Origin: Gammaproteobacteria bacterium
GTDB lineage: Bacteria; Pseudomonadota; Gammaproteobacteria; Magnimaribacterales; D2472
Reading direction: 5' to 3'
Length of the DNA stretch: 7,931 nucleotides
Assembly: GCA_002710265.1 (NCBI GenBank)
Contig: PAJW01000014.1
Span: forward strand, 38,952 to 46,882
Position 1 is the first letter of the stretch. Every line of letters begins with the position of its first letter. This document shows, piece by piece, positions 1 to 7,105 of the stretch. The position numbers and the translations under genes are program-made. Under the pieces are notes generated by a model. That model was not told where the DNA came from, made no database searches, and saw nothing but the letters and a program-made list of their open reading frames with translations.

Positions 1-1170
1 CTCTCATCTTGGTATGTTCTAAGACCTGTAAGAAATGAAATGGCTGTAGCAAATGTTTCTGATCTTCCATATTTATTAGCAGCTGGAGCACTTGTAATGC
101 TAATAATTAATCCAATATATTCGCATATCGTAACAAAAACTAATCTAAGAAAAATAGTATTTTACTGTTACTCATTTTTGATAATTAATCTATTAGGATT
201 CTTATTTACCTGGAAATTTCTTGCTGTAGGAGAATCATTATGGATTGGTAGAATTTTTTACGTATGGTGCAATGTGTATTCTTTTTTTGTCGTTTCAATT
301 TTTTGGGTTGTGATTATAAATATATTTAGAAATTCAAAAACAAGATCTTTTTATGGAGTAATAATGGCTGGAGGTTCACTTGGGGCTATTTTTGGTTCAG
401 CAATTTCAAAACGATTCTCAAGTTCATTTGATGAATATGGTCTAGAATTTTTTACATTATCTGCTGCAATACTTTTATTCCTTGCAATGGTCTTGGCAAT
501 GAAGATAACCAAATCAAAAATGAATCAAGAAGTAATTGATGATAAAAATGTTGGAGGCGGTAGCTTAGATTCTATTAAAAATGCAATTAAGAAATCAGAA
601 ATCAGAAATATTGCAGTTTATGTATGGATTTGGACGTGCTTAATGACAATTCAATGGATAACAGCTATAAATATTATTGATGCTTGGTCCTCAAGCTCGG
701 AACAAAGAATAACTTTCTTTGCGAATATTGAACAGATAGTGTCTCCACTTACGCTGATAATTCAATTAGTTTTCACAAATCTTTTAATAAATAAACTTGG
801 CCTAAAAAATATAATGTTTGCTTATGGAATTATATTTTTTATTGCATATATTATTTATGGTTTTTCACCATCAATTACTGGAGTTGCTATCGTTACAGTA
901 ATTTTGAGAGTATTTGAATATGGTCTAAACAAACCATCAAGAGAAATAATTTTTAGCACTCTGAAAAAAAATGATAGGTATAAGTCATCTGTCTTAATCG
1001 ATACATTCGTTTCAAGATTCGGTGACCTAACTGGAAGTGCTTTTATTAAGGTTGCAGGAATAACTTCTATCGCTGCAAATGCTTTGCCTCTAGTAGCAAT
1101 TCCACTGGCAGGTTATTTATCTTTTGTGGGAATAAAAATTTCAAAAAATACAAAAACTAAAGACCTCTAG
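1..1170 (+). CDS. ATP/ADP-translocase-like membrane transporter, 5'-truncated by window edge
   Basis: The reading frame is open from the first base, so the gene starts outside the window. The ATG at 40 is internal: the codons before it read LSSWYVLRPVRNEM, and a YxLRPVRxEM stretch is, from memory, a hallmark of the first membrane segment in bacterial proteins annotated as NTP/NDP exchange or MFS transporters. The visible 389 codons are strongly hydrophobic, with about ten membrane spans separated by short basic loops, including a MAGGSLGAIFGS glycine-rich segment typical of MFS-like carriers. It is therefore an inner-membrane carrier. The substrate is not determinable; nucleotide exchange is proven only for relatives in intracellular bacteria and plastids. 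The C-terminus is hydrophilic and lysine-rich. The last 14 bases overlap the end of the convergent bepA gene. The family call is fairly sure, the substrate unknown. Confidence 0.72.
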   Translation, partial: LSSWYVLRPVRNEMAVANVSDLPYLLAAGALVMLIINPIYSHIVTKTNLRKIVFYCYSFLIINLLGFLFTWKFLAVGESLWIGRIFYVWCNVYSFFVVSIFWVVIINIFRNSKTRSFYGVIMAGGSLGAIFGSAISKRFSSSFDEYGLEFFTLSAAILLFLAMVLAMKITKSKMNQEVIDDKNVGGGSLDSIKNAIKKSEIRNIAVYVWIWTCLMTIQWITAINIIDAWSSSSEQRITFFANIEQIVSPLTLIIQLVFTNLLINKLGLKNIMFAYGIIFFIAYIIYGFSPSITGVAIVTVILRVFEYGLNKPSREIIFSTLKKNDRYKSSVLIDTFVSRFGDLTGSAFIKVAGITSIAANALPLVAIPLAGYLSFVGIKISKNTKTKDL

Positions 1171-2590
1171 CCCCTTGTAATGTTTTTTTAATTTCAATTA
1201 TTTTTGTCATTATTCTTTCAGAAACTTGAAAGTTATTCTGTGTCATTTGAAGAGCAAACTCTAACTGGTTTAGCGCTTGTTCATTTTGACCTAGCAAAAG
1301 AAAGTACTCTGCTCGACTTTGGTGATAGCCTACAATATTTTGACTCGTTCGTTGAATTTCTGACAATAAAAGCCACAACTCAGGATCGTCATTTTTTCTA
1401 AGAAGTTGATCTCTAATGAGTTCTTCAGATTCAAAATATTTACCTGTTTGTAGAAGTATTTTTGACTTAGAAATAGATAGTGGATAGTTTTTTGGAGAAA
1501 TTTCTAGAAATTTATTTGCTAATGCTAAAGCTTCATTATATTTTTTAAAATGAGTTAATAGTTCAACTTTTGTGGTATTCAAAACTAGGTTTTTTGGAAA
1601 TTTGATAATCAAACTGTCTATTAGTTTTATACTCTGTTCATAATTATTATTATTTTTATAAGCCAGAGATAAGCCATATATGTTTTCATCTGAAGGACTT
1701 TCTTCAACTTTTGATTTGTATAATCTTAAAGAATTTGATGGAATATTTTCATAATATATCTCCAATCTAGCCTTCATTAGAGCAAATTCTAAAGAATCTT
1801 TTTTTGTACCTTCCTCTGGTATGTTTTCAGCAGCATTGAATGCGTCACTTATTCTTGATGATGATAGAGGGTGTGTAAGGAGGAATTCAGGAGGCAAGTC
1901 ACCAGACAATCTTCTAAGATCATTCATATTTTCAAACATTTCACCCATTGATTTAGGGTTGTATCCAGCATTTATAAGATTTATAAAACCTACTCTGTCA
2001 GCTTCTTTTTCAAAGAGCCTACTATATCTGAGACTTTGTTGTTGCATTATTGCTGGCCCTACAACCATAGCATTTGGATTATTGCTAATAAGAGCGATAG
2101 CTATTGATGATACAGTAACAAGCGCGGAGGCTAGATTTGTATCTTTTGATTTGAGGACATTTCTCGCAAAATGTCTTTGGCTTAAATGCGCTAATTCATG
2201 AGCAAGAACTGATGAAAACTGACCTTCATTATCTGCATGCAGAAATAGACCTCCATTAACTCCAATTATTCCGCCTGGAGCAGCAAAGGCATTTAAAGAA
2301 TCATCATCTATTAGCAAAATATTAAAATATCTATCAGAAACCTGACTGTATTCAGATAATCTGTATATTAAATGTTCTGTATAGTCATAGAGAATAGGGT
2401 CTGAAATCAAAGGAGCCTGAGAATATATTTGTTTAAGAAACATTTCGCCAATAGCTTTTTCTTGAGAGGCTGAAACTGCTCCTGAAACTCGATCTCCTAA
2501 CTCTGGCAGATTAAGCTCCTGAGCAGAATGGGTATTTGTAATTAGCAGAATAGTAAAAAAAGAATAAATATATTTATTTGCTAATTTCAT
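1157..2590 (-). CDS. bepA: BepA-like periplasmic M48 zinc metalloprotease with TPR domain
   Basis: BepA degrades stalled LptD and other outer-membrane assembly intermediates and also acts as a chaperone at the BAM complex. Residues 1-22 form a signal peptide: a lysine-containing start, a hydrophobic FFTILLI core, and probable cleavage around THSA/Q. The M48 domain carries HELAH at 131-135 (zinc ligands H131 and H135, catalytic E132), the third ligand E196 in FEKEAD, and H240 in THPLSSSR, which matches the regulatory fourth ligand H246 of E. coli BepA. From about 265 to 470 the protein is helical with repeated TPR-like units. At 477 residues it is close to the E. coli length of 487. It is divergent from perM, as in E. 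coli. No Shine-Dalgarno precedes the ATG. The family and role are well supported; substrates are inferred. Confidence 0.93.
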   Translation of the reverse strand: MKLANKYIYSFFTILLITNTHSAQELNLPELGDRVSGAVSASQEKAIGEMFLKQIYSQAPLISDPILYDYTEHLIYRLSEYSQVSDRYFNILLIDDDSLNAFAAPGGIIGVNGGLFLHADNEGQFSSVLAHELAHLSQRHFARNVLKSKDTNLASALVTVSSIAIALISNNPNAMVVGPAIMQQQSLRYSRLFEKEADRVGFINLINAGYNPKSMGEMFENMNDLRRLSGDLPPEFLLTHPLSSSRISDAFNAAENIPEEGTKKDSLEFALMKARLEIYYENIPSNSLRLYKSKVEESPSDENIYGLSLAYKNNNNYEQSIKLIDSLIIKFPKNLVLNTTKVELLTHFKKYNEALALANKFLEISPKNYPLSISKSKILLQTGKYFESEELIRDQLLRKNDDPELWLLLSEIQRTSQNIVGYHQSRAEYFLLLGQNEQALNQLEFALQMTQNNFQVSERIMTKIIEIKKTLQGARGL

Positions 2591-2614
2591 TGGAATTTAA
2601 AAAATTAATTTTAG

Positions 2615-2623
2615 TTTATATCA
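2615..2623 (-). promoter_or_regulatory. Candidate extended -10 promoter of bepA
   Basis: Read on the minus strand the segment is TGATATAAA: an extended TG-n followed by TATAAA, five of six bases of the consensus -10. Transcription would start near 2608, leaving a leader of about 17 bases before the bepA ATG. No good -35 is visible, which an extended -10 can tolerate. In such AT-rich DNA chance matches are common. Confidence 0.4.
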
Positions 2624-2673
2624 TTTTTATTAATGACATCACCATAATATGCAATTATTACTTCAATTTTCTA

Positions 2674-2679
2674 TATAAT
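2674..2679 (+). promoter_or_regulatory. Candidate -10 box of perM, placed for a leaderless or near-leaderless start
   Basis: TATAAT, a perfect -10 hexamer, lies 7 bases before the perM ATG at 2687. A start site about 7 bases downstream of the box would fall at 2686-2687, on the start codon itself. No convincing -35 is present at 16-18 bp spacing, and no Shine-Dalgarno precedes the ATG. The motif is visible; its use is inferred. Confidence 0.42.
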
Positions 2680-2686
2680 ATGAAAA

Positions 2687-3751
2687 ATGTTAGAACATAT
2701 TAATAATTTATTTAAAAAAGTTTTTAATAATGAAGAGACTGTAATTTTTTCATTAATAATTATATTTTCATTAATTTTATTAAATTTTTTTGCAGCCGTG
2801 TTGACTCCTTTCATTATCAGCATAATTGTTGCTTATTTGTTAGTTGGACTTCAAAAAAAGATTGAGACATACAATATATCTGAATCTGTTGCATTGATTA
2901 TGTCTTTCACAGTCTTTATTTTTGTCGGCGCTGCAATGTTCATTTGGTTAATTCCACTAATATACGTTCAATTACAATCCTTCGTTTTAGACTTGCCAAG
3001 ATTATTTAACGAGTTTTTAAATTTTGTATCTAATATGCCAGCTGCTTTTCCAGATTTAGTATCATCAGATCAAATTTCTGTTTTTTTTCAGGCAGTTTCT
3101 TCTGAAATCTCTTCTATTACTCAGAATCTTGTAAAATCATCTATTTCAGGGATTCAAAGCACTATTACTGTCCTTTTATATATCATTCTTTTTCCAATAC
3201 TTGTTTTCTTTTTCTTATTTGATAGAAAAAACATTATAGAAGGTATTATGAATATACTTCCTGGAAAGAAAGATATGTTTTCTCAAGTATGGGAAGAAAT
3301 GGATATTCAACTTAGCAATTATGTTAGGGGTAAAGTATTAGAAATTCTGATAGTTGGATTTACTGCAGCAATTTTATTTGCTTCTTTTGGACTCAAATAT
3401 ACAGCTTTATTATCTGTTCTTGTTGGACTTTCAGTCTTAATACCATACGTTGGAGCTTTTACTGTAACTATTCCAATTGTAATTATAGGATTGCTTCAGT
3501 TTGGCCTAGGAACACAGTTTTATTTATTGGTAGGTTTATATTTGCTTCTCCAATTCTTAGATGGCAATTTATTAGTACCAATAATTTTCTCAGAAGCTGT
3601 AAAGCTACATCCTGTAATTATTATTCTTGCTGTATTTATCTTTGGAAGCATGTTTGGTTTTTGGGGTGTATTCTTTTCCATACCACTCGCAACTTTTATT
3701 AAAGCTGTATGGAACTCATGGCCCGGAAACGCATTATCTCATGCAGATTAA
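2687..3751 (+). CDS. perM: PerM, AI-2E family inner-membrane permease
   Basis: This is a polytopic membrane protein of the AI-2E transporter family (PF01594). Members include the autoinducer-2 exporter TqsA and various ion or solute carriers; the substrate of PerM itself is not established. At 354 residues it matches E. coli PerM (about 353). Hydrophobic spans lie near 19-38, 40-56, 66-92, 155-178, 218-236, 240-270, 275-295 and 306-335. A long amphipathic segment at 95-153 corresponds to the family's non-membrane insertion. Family motifs are YVRGKVLE (212-219), IPYVGAF (252-258) and the D-G-N-x-x-V-P ... L-H-P segment at 292-309. The start at 2687 gives a natural short cytoplasmic N-terminus; the ATG at 2680 is in another frame that soon stops. 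It is divergent from bepA, a neighbour conserved in E. coli. Its last 11 bases overlap the peptidase gene. Confidence 0.92.
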   Translation: MLEHINNLFKKVFNNEETVIFSLIIIFSLILLNFFAAVLTPFIISIIVAYLLVGLQKKIETYNISESVALIMSFTVFIFVGAAMFIWLIPLIYVQLQSFVLDLPRLFNEFLNFVSNMPAAFPDLVSSDQISVFFQAVSSEISSITQNLVKSSISGIQSTITVLLYIILFPILVFFFLFDRKNIIEGIMNILPGKKDMFSQVWEEMDIQLSNYVRGKVLEILIVGFTAAILFASFGLKYTALLSVLVGLSVLIPYVGAFTVTIPIVIIGLLQFGLGTQFYLLVGLYLLLQFLDGNLLVPIIFSEAVKLHPVIIILAVFIFGSMFGFWGVFFSIPLATFIKAVWNSWPGNALSHAD

Positions 3752-4706
3752 ATGTTTAATAATTGCAACTTATTTTTTAATACCTCAATTAATTATGGCT
3801 GACCAAAACTTTGGTATTGCTGTTCATGGCGGCGCCGGTGTTATGAAGAACTTAAGCGAAGAAAGAAGAACAAAAATTGAAGAAAAGGTCAACGAAACTC
3901 TCACAAAAGCTTACAAAATATTAAATGATGGTGGAACTAGTATGGATGCGGTGGAGTTTGTAGTGTCAGAGTTTGAGGACTCACCCTTATTTAATGCTGG
4001 AAAGGGGTCTGTTTATAACTCAAACGAGGTGCAGGAAATGGATGCATCTATTATGAATGGAAAAGACAGATCAGCTGGTGCAGTAGCTTCTGTAAGAAAT
4101 GTTAAAAATCCTATAAAACTTGCAAGGAAAGTTTCTGAGTTAACTGAACATATAATGTTAGTTGGTGATGGCGCTTACGAATTTGCCAAAAATATTGGGG
4201 AAACCATCGTAGATTCAGACTATTTTTATTCTGAAAAAAATCTTAAAAGACTCAGAAAAGCAAAAGATAAATTAGTATCTTCAAATATAATACATGACAA
4301 AATTGGCACTGTCGGCGCCGTAGCAATAGATAAAAATGGGAATATTGCCGCTGCAACTTCAACGGGCGGTATGACAAATAAAATGCCTGGGAGGGTTGGT
4401 GATTCTCCTATAATTGGATCTGGTACATGGGCGCAAAATGGTGTTTGTGGCGTTTCAACAACTGGACACGGCGAATTTTTCATTAAGTATCAAGTTGCAA
4501 GAGAAGTTTGTGCAAGGATGGAATATATGAATAAAAGTATTTCAGATTCTTCCGAAGAGATTTTGATGGAATTAAAAGACATTAATGCTTATGGTGGATT
4601 GATAGCAATTGATAGCGAAGCTAATATATCAATGCCGTTTAATACTCATGGAATGATTAGAGGAAGTGTATCAAATAAGACTAATATTAATGTTGCAATC
4701 TATTAA
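3741..4706 (+). CDS. iaaA: Exported isoaspartyl peptidase / type III L-asparaginase (Ntn-hydrolase)
   Basis: This enzyme hydrolyses beta-aspartyl (isoAsp) dipeptides and L-asparagine. It is made as an inactive precursor that cuts itself to expose a nucleophilic threonine. The cleavage site is GTVGAVA: Gly189/Thr190, with Thr190 encoded at 4308-4310. Other family motifs are HGGAG (29-33), NAGKGSVYN (85-93), MDASIM (100-105), TSTGGMTNK (206-214), GRVGDSP (217-223) and TTGHGE (240-245). The length, 321 residues, is normal. I chose the ATG at 3741 because it gives a basic-hydrophobic signal peptide ending near LIMA/DQ, implying a periplasmic enzyme. The ATG at 3795 would give a cytoplasmic form lacking that segment. 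The start overlaps the perM end by 11 bases, so translation is probably coupled. The usual FNTEGM motif reads FNTHGM here. Family is sure; location and exact start are less so. Confidence 0.88.
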   Translation: MQIKCLIIATYFLIPQLIMADQNFGIAVHGGAGVMKNLSEERRTKIEEKVNETLTKAYKILNDGGTSMDAVEFVVSEFEDSPLFNAGKGSVYNSNEVQEMDASIMNGKDRSAGAVASVRNVKNPIKLARKVSELTEHIMLVGDGAYEFAKNIGETIVDSDYFYSEKNLKRLRKAKDKLVSSNIIHDKIGTVGAVAIDKNGNIAAATSTGGMTNKMPGRVGDSPIIGSGTWAQNGVCGVSTTGHGEFFIKYQVAREVCARMEYMNKSISDSSEEILMELKDINAYGGLIAIDSEANISMPFNTHGMIRGSVSNKTNINVAIY

Positions 4707-5170
4707 AGATTCTTAACTTCTTCCAAAACCTCAGCAACGTGACCTTTTACTTTAACAGATCTCCAGGCTTTTTTTACAATACCTTTTTCATCAACCAAAA
4801 ATGTTGACCTATCAACGCCCATATACTCTCTCCCATACATAGATTTCATTTTCATTACATCAAATGCTTTACAAACTTTTTCATCTGGATCTGATAACAG
4901 TTCAAATTGAAATTCTTGTTTTTGCTTAAAGTTTTCATGAGATTTGATGCTGTCCCGAGATACTCCAATAATATCAGTATTTAGTTTCTGAAAATTTTTG
5001 AAGTTATCTCTAAAATCTTGTCCTTCTGTGGTGCACCCAGGAGTGCTATCTTTTGGATAAAAATAGATTATAAAATTTTTACCAAGCAGGTTTTTGTTAT
5101 TGATTTTTTTGTTATTGGTACATTCGCCTTCAAAATTTGGACATTTTTTTCCTACAAGTTCTTTTGACAT
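4703..5170 (-). CDS. bcp: Bcp-type thiol peroxidase (peroxiredoxin Q)
   Basis: Bcp/PrxQ reduces hydrogen peroxide and organic hydroperoxides in the cytoplasm using thioredoxin-type donors. At 155 residues it matches the family (E. coli 156). The active-site stretch YPKDSTPGCT holds the peroxidatic Cys46 with Thr43, and the supporting Arg is R121 in VDRSTF. E. coli Bcp has its resolving cysteine five residues later (Cys50); here that position is Gln51. The other cysteines are C10, C17 and C100, the last aligning with E. coli Cys99. It may therefore work as a 1-Cys enzyme or use an atypical partner. A clear Shine-Dalgarno precedes the ATG. The stop overlaps the convergent peptidase stop by 4 bases within a shared TTAA. 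It diverges from dapA across a 61-bp gap; in E. coli gcvR lies between these two genes. Confidence 0.93.
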   Translation of the reverse strand: MSKELVGKKCPNFEGECTNNKKINNKNLLGKNFIIYFYPKDSTPGCTTEGQDFRDNFKNFQKLNTDIIGVSRDSIKSHENFKQKQEFQFELLSDPDEKVCKAFDVMKMKSMYGREYMGVDRSTFLVDEKGIVKKAWRSVKVKGHVAEVLEEVKNL

Positions 5171-5231
5171 TACTTTTCCTTAAAATAAATTTTTAAAATG
5201 GTGTATAGTCATATTTTTACTTATTTATGAA
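5171..5231. promoter_or_regulatory. bcp/dapA divergent intergenic region with weak promoter candidates
   Basis: This 61-bp AT-rich gap must hold the promoters for bcp (-) and for the dapA-bamC-purC run (+). On the + strand TATAGT at 5204-5209 is a possible -10 for dapA, giving a leader of about 16 bases, but with no good -35. A second possibility is TTGACA at 5164-5169, inside the first codons of bcp, with TAAATT at 5186-5191 and 16-bp spacing. Neither is decisive. No lysine riboswitch fits in this space. Confidence 0.35.
5177..5181 (-). promoter_or_regulatory. Shine-Dalgarno sequence of bcp
   Basis: On the minus strand AAGGA lies 6 bases before the bcp ATG, supporting that start. It is the only strong ribosome binding site I see in the window; the other starts are coupled by overlap or lack one. 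Confidence 0.7.
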
Positions 5232-6125
5232 ATGATGCAAGCTTTAAATGGAAGTATTGTAGCTTTAATTACTCCAATGCATGAAAATGGTGAGGTTGAT
5301 TTCGAATCTCTATCAAATTTAGTTGAGTGGCATATTAAAGAAGGCACTGCTGGAATAGTTTCAATGGGAACAACAGGTGAATCAGCGACACTATCGGTTA
5401 GTGAACACCTAAGCGTAATTGAAAAAACTATTAAGTTTGTTAACGGTCGAATACCTGTTATTGCAGGCAGTGGTTCAAATTCAACTGCCCAGGCAATTGA
5501 AACAACTTCAGAATCTAAAAATTTAGGGGCAGACTATTGTTTGCTCGTTACCCCATACTATAACCGACCTAGCCAAAAGGGCTTAATAGATCATTATTTT
5601 AAGATTGCAGATTCAGTTCAAATTCCACAAATACTTTACAACGTGCCATCAAGAACAGCATGTGATCTTTTACCAAAGACTGTTGAAATACTGGCAGAAC
5701 ACAAAAATATTATTGGAATAAAGGAGTCTGTTAGTGATGAAAACCGAATTAATGATTTAATAAAAATATCAAATACTACAAATGAAAAATTTGTAATATT
5801 TTCAGGCGATGACCCATCTTTTGTAAAATTAATGGAATACGGAGGTCATGGAGTTATATCAGTTGCGGCAAATGTTATACCTAATGCAATTTCGGAAATT
5901 TGTTACTTAATTTCTGAAGGAAAAATTGCTGAAGCCATAAAAAAGAATGAAACTTATCATCATTTATATGAACTACTATTTGTTGAATCAAATCCAGTAC
6001 CAGTAAAGTGGATGTTATATAAAATGAAAATGATAAGAAATTCTTTGAGACTACCTTTAGTAAAGCTTGACGAAAAATTTCATGAAAATATTAATGCTGA
6101 GATGTTAAGATTACGTTTATTATGA
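5232..6125 (+). CDS. dapA: 4-hydroxy-tetrahydrodipicolinate synthase (DapA)
   Basis: DapA condenses pyruvate with aspartate semialdehyde, the first committed step to diaminopimelate and lysine. The length, 297 residues, fits the family (E. coli 292) and the sequence aligns without gaps through the core at an offset of +3. Visible catalytic parts are the Schiff-base Lys164 in IGIKES, the triad Thr48-Tyr110-Tyr136, substrate-binding Arg141 in NVPSRT, and the GTTGESATL loop (46-54). At the lysine allosteric site, E. coli His53 and Glu84 are replaced by Val56 and Gln87, while His59, Asn83 and Tyr109 are kept, so feedback inhibition may be weakened. The start is one of two adjacent ATGs (5232 or 5235), with no Shine-Dalgarno. 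The stop overlaps the bamC ATG in an ATGA, indicating translational coupling. Confidence 0.97.
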   Translation: MMQALNGSIVALITPMHENGEVDFESLSNLVEWHIKEGTAGIVSMGTTGESATLSVSEHLSVIEKTIKFVNGRIPVIAGSGSNSTAQAIETTSESKNLGADYCLLVTPYYNRPSQKGLIDHYFKIADSVQIPQILYNVPSRTACDLLPKTVEILAEHKNIIGIKESVSDENRINDLIKISNTTNEKFVIFSGDDPSFVKLMEYGGHGVISVAANVIPNAISEICYLISEGKIAEAIKKNETYHHLYELLFVESNPVPVKWMLYKMKMIRNSLRLPLVKLDEKFHENINAEMLRLRLL

Positions 6126-7105
6126 ACAAATTTTTTTTATCTTTCTTTGTAATTTTTACTTTGAGTTCGTGCTCAATATTTGGTGGCTCTGATGGATACT
6201 TCCCAGAAAAAAAATATGATTTTTTAGAAGAAGAAATTGAAGAAGATATTTCTCTGCCAGGTTCATTGAATGCAATTGATTCTGAAAATCACTATCCAGT
6301 AACAGACCATGATGATATTGAAAATCAATTAGAAGTACCCAAACCAAGACAAATTTTTGCTACTTCAGGTAATAGCTCAGTTCAACTAAGAAGACTTGGA
6401 GAGCTTATGTGGATATACATCGAGACTTTACCCTCAACTTCATGGCCAATTTCAAAAAACTACTGGGATACATCAATATATCAAGTTACAGATGCAAACC
6501 CCAATACAGGAGAAATAAATATAGATTTTGATGAGAATACAATGCTCCAAATGCGAGTTGAGCATGGGATAAAAGAAGCATCAACAGAAATTTTTCTATA
6601 TCAAATTAATAAATCTGATGGAACTATTTCAAGCAATCCAGAGTTTCTTCAAAATGAAATGTCAAAAATCGTTGAATATTTTGCAGAGTCTATAAATAAT
6701 TTTTCTGGAACTTCACTGGCAGCCCAGAATTTAAACGAAATGAAAAAAGCAAATATTTTTACTGAAGATGGAAGGACAGTTATTGCATTAGATCTTAATT
6801 TTGATAGAGCATGGTCATCGGTAAGCAAAGCTCTTGTTGATGCAAATATTGTTACTAATGATAGGGACAGAAGTAATGGTATATTTTTTGTCAGTTATGC
6901 TGGTGAAGATGAACGCGGTCTTTTTGGCTTATTTGGAAGAACAACAACAGTCAATGCTGAAGAAATTATAATTGGTGAAGAGGCTCAATTTGAAATAACC
7001 ATTACAGAAGATAATGATAAAACATTTGTTCGAGCAATATCAAAAGATGGTAATATTGAAGAATCTGAAAAACTTATATCTAAAATTAACGAGTCTTTAA
7101 GCTAA
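6122..7105 (+). CDS. bamC: Outer-membrane assembly lipoprotein BamC (NlpB)
   Basis: BamC is a lipoprotein subunit of the BAM complex that folds beta-barrels into the outer membrane. Residues 1-16 are a lipoprotein signal with lipobox LSSC. Cys17 would be lipidated, and Ser18 at +2 (not Asp) favours sorting to the outer membrane. Residues 20-75 are low-complexity and acidic, including FLEEEIEEDI; they correspond to the flexible N-terminal part that binds BamD in E. coli. Two helix-grip-like domains follow, at about 76-192 and 214-327, the second starting RTVIALDLNFDRAW. The length is 327 against 344 in E. coli. Sequence similarity is modest; the call rests on the lipobox, the domain pattern and the conserved position between dapA and purC. 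The start overlaps the dapA stop (ATGA) and the stop overlaps the purC start by one base (TAATG). Confidence 0.88.
   Translation: MNKFFLSFFVIFTLSSCSIFGGSDGYFPEKKYDFLEEEIEEDISLPGSLNAIDSENHYPVTDHDDIENQLEVPKPRQIFATSGNSSVQLRRLGELMWIYIETLPSTSWPISKNYWDTSIYQVTDANPNTGEINIDFDENTMLQMRVEHGIKEASTEIFLYQINKSDGTISSNPEFLQNEMSKIVEYFAESINNFSGTSLAAQNLNEMKKANIFTEDGRTVIALDLNFDRAWSSVSKALVDANIVTNDRDRSNGIFFVSYAGEDERGLFGLFGRTTTVNAEEIIIGEEAQFEITITEDNDKTFVRAISKDGNIEESEKLISKINESLS

Noticed and set aside
1171..1200. T-run (1183-1189) after the transporter stop as a Rho-independent terminator
   Set aside because: No GC-rich hairpin precedes it, and the stretch codes for the BepA C-terminus.
1204..1401. Small + strand reading frame opposite bepA
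   Set aside because: It is antisense to the well-supported TPR region of bepA, has no recognisable motif and no ribosome binding site.
1821..2201. A 126-codon + strand frame opposite the bepA protease domain
   Set aside because: It is a mirror of the conserved HELAH and FEKEAD region; the apparent protein is a composition artefact.
3627..3740. Longer N-terminal extension of the peptidase gene from an ATG at 3627
   Set aside because: This part is the perM coding region in another frame; the family homology and signal peptide begin only at 3741.
4226..4483. Minus-strand frame inside the isoaspartyl peptidase gene
   Set aside because: It lies opposite the catalytic Thr and GRVGDSP coding region and has no independent support.
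5171..5231. Lysine riboswitch upstream of dapA
   Set aside because: The gap is 61 bp, far shorter than a lysine riboswitch (about 170 bases or more), with no matching structure.
6156..6347. Minus-strand frame inside the bamC N-terminal region
   Set aside because: It is antisense to the lipoprotein's acidic linker, with no motif and no context supporting a gene.
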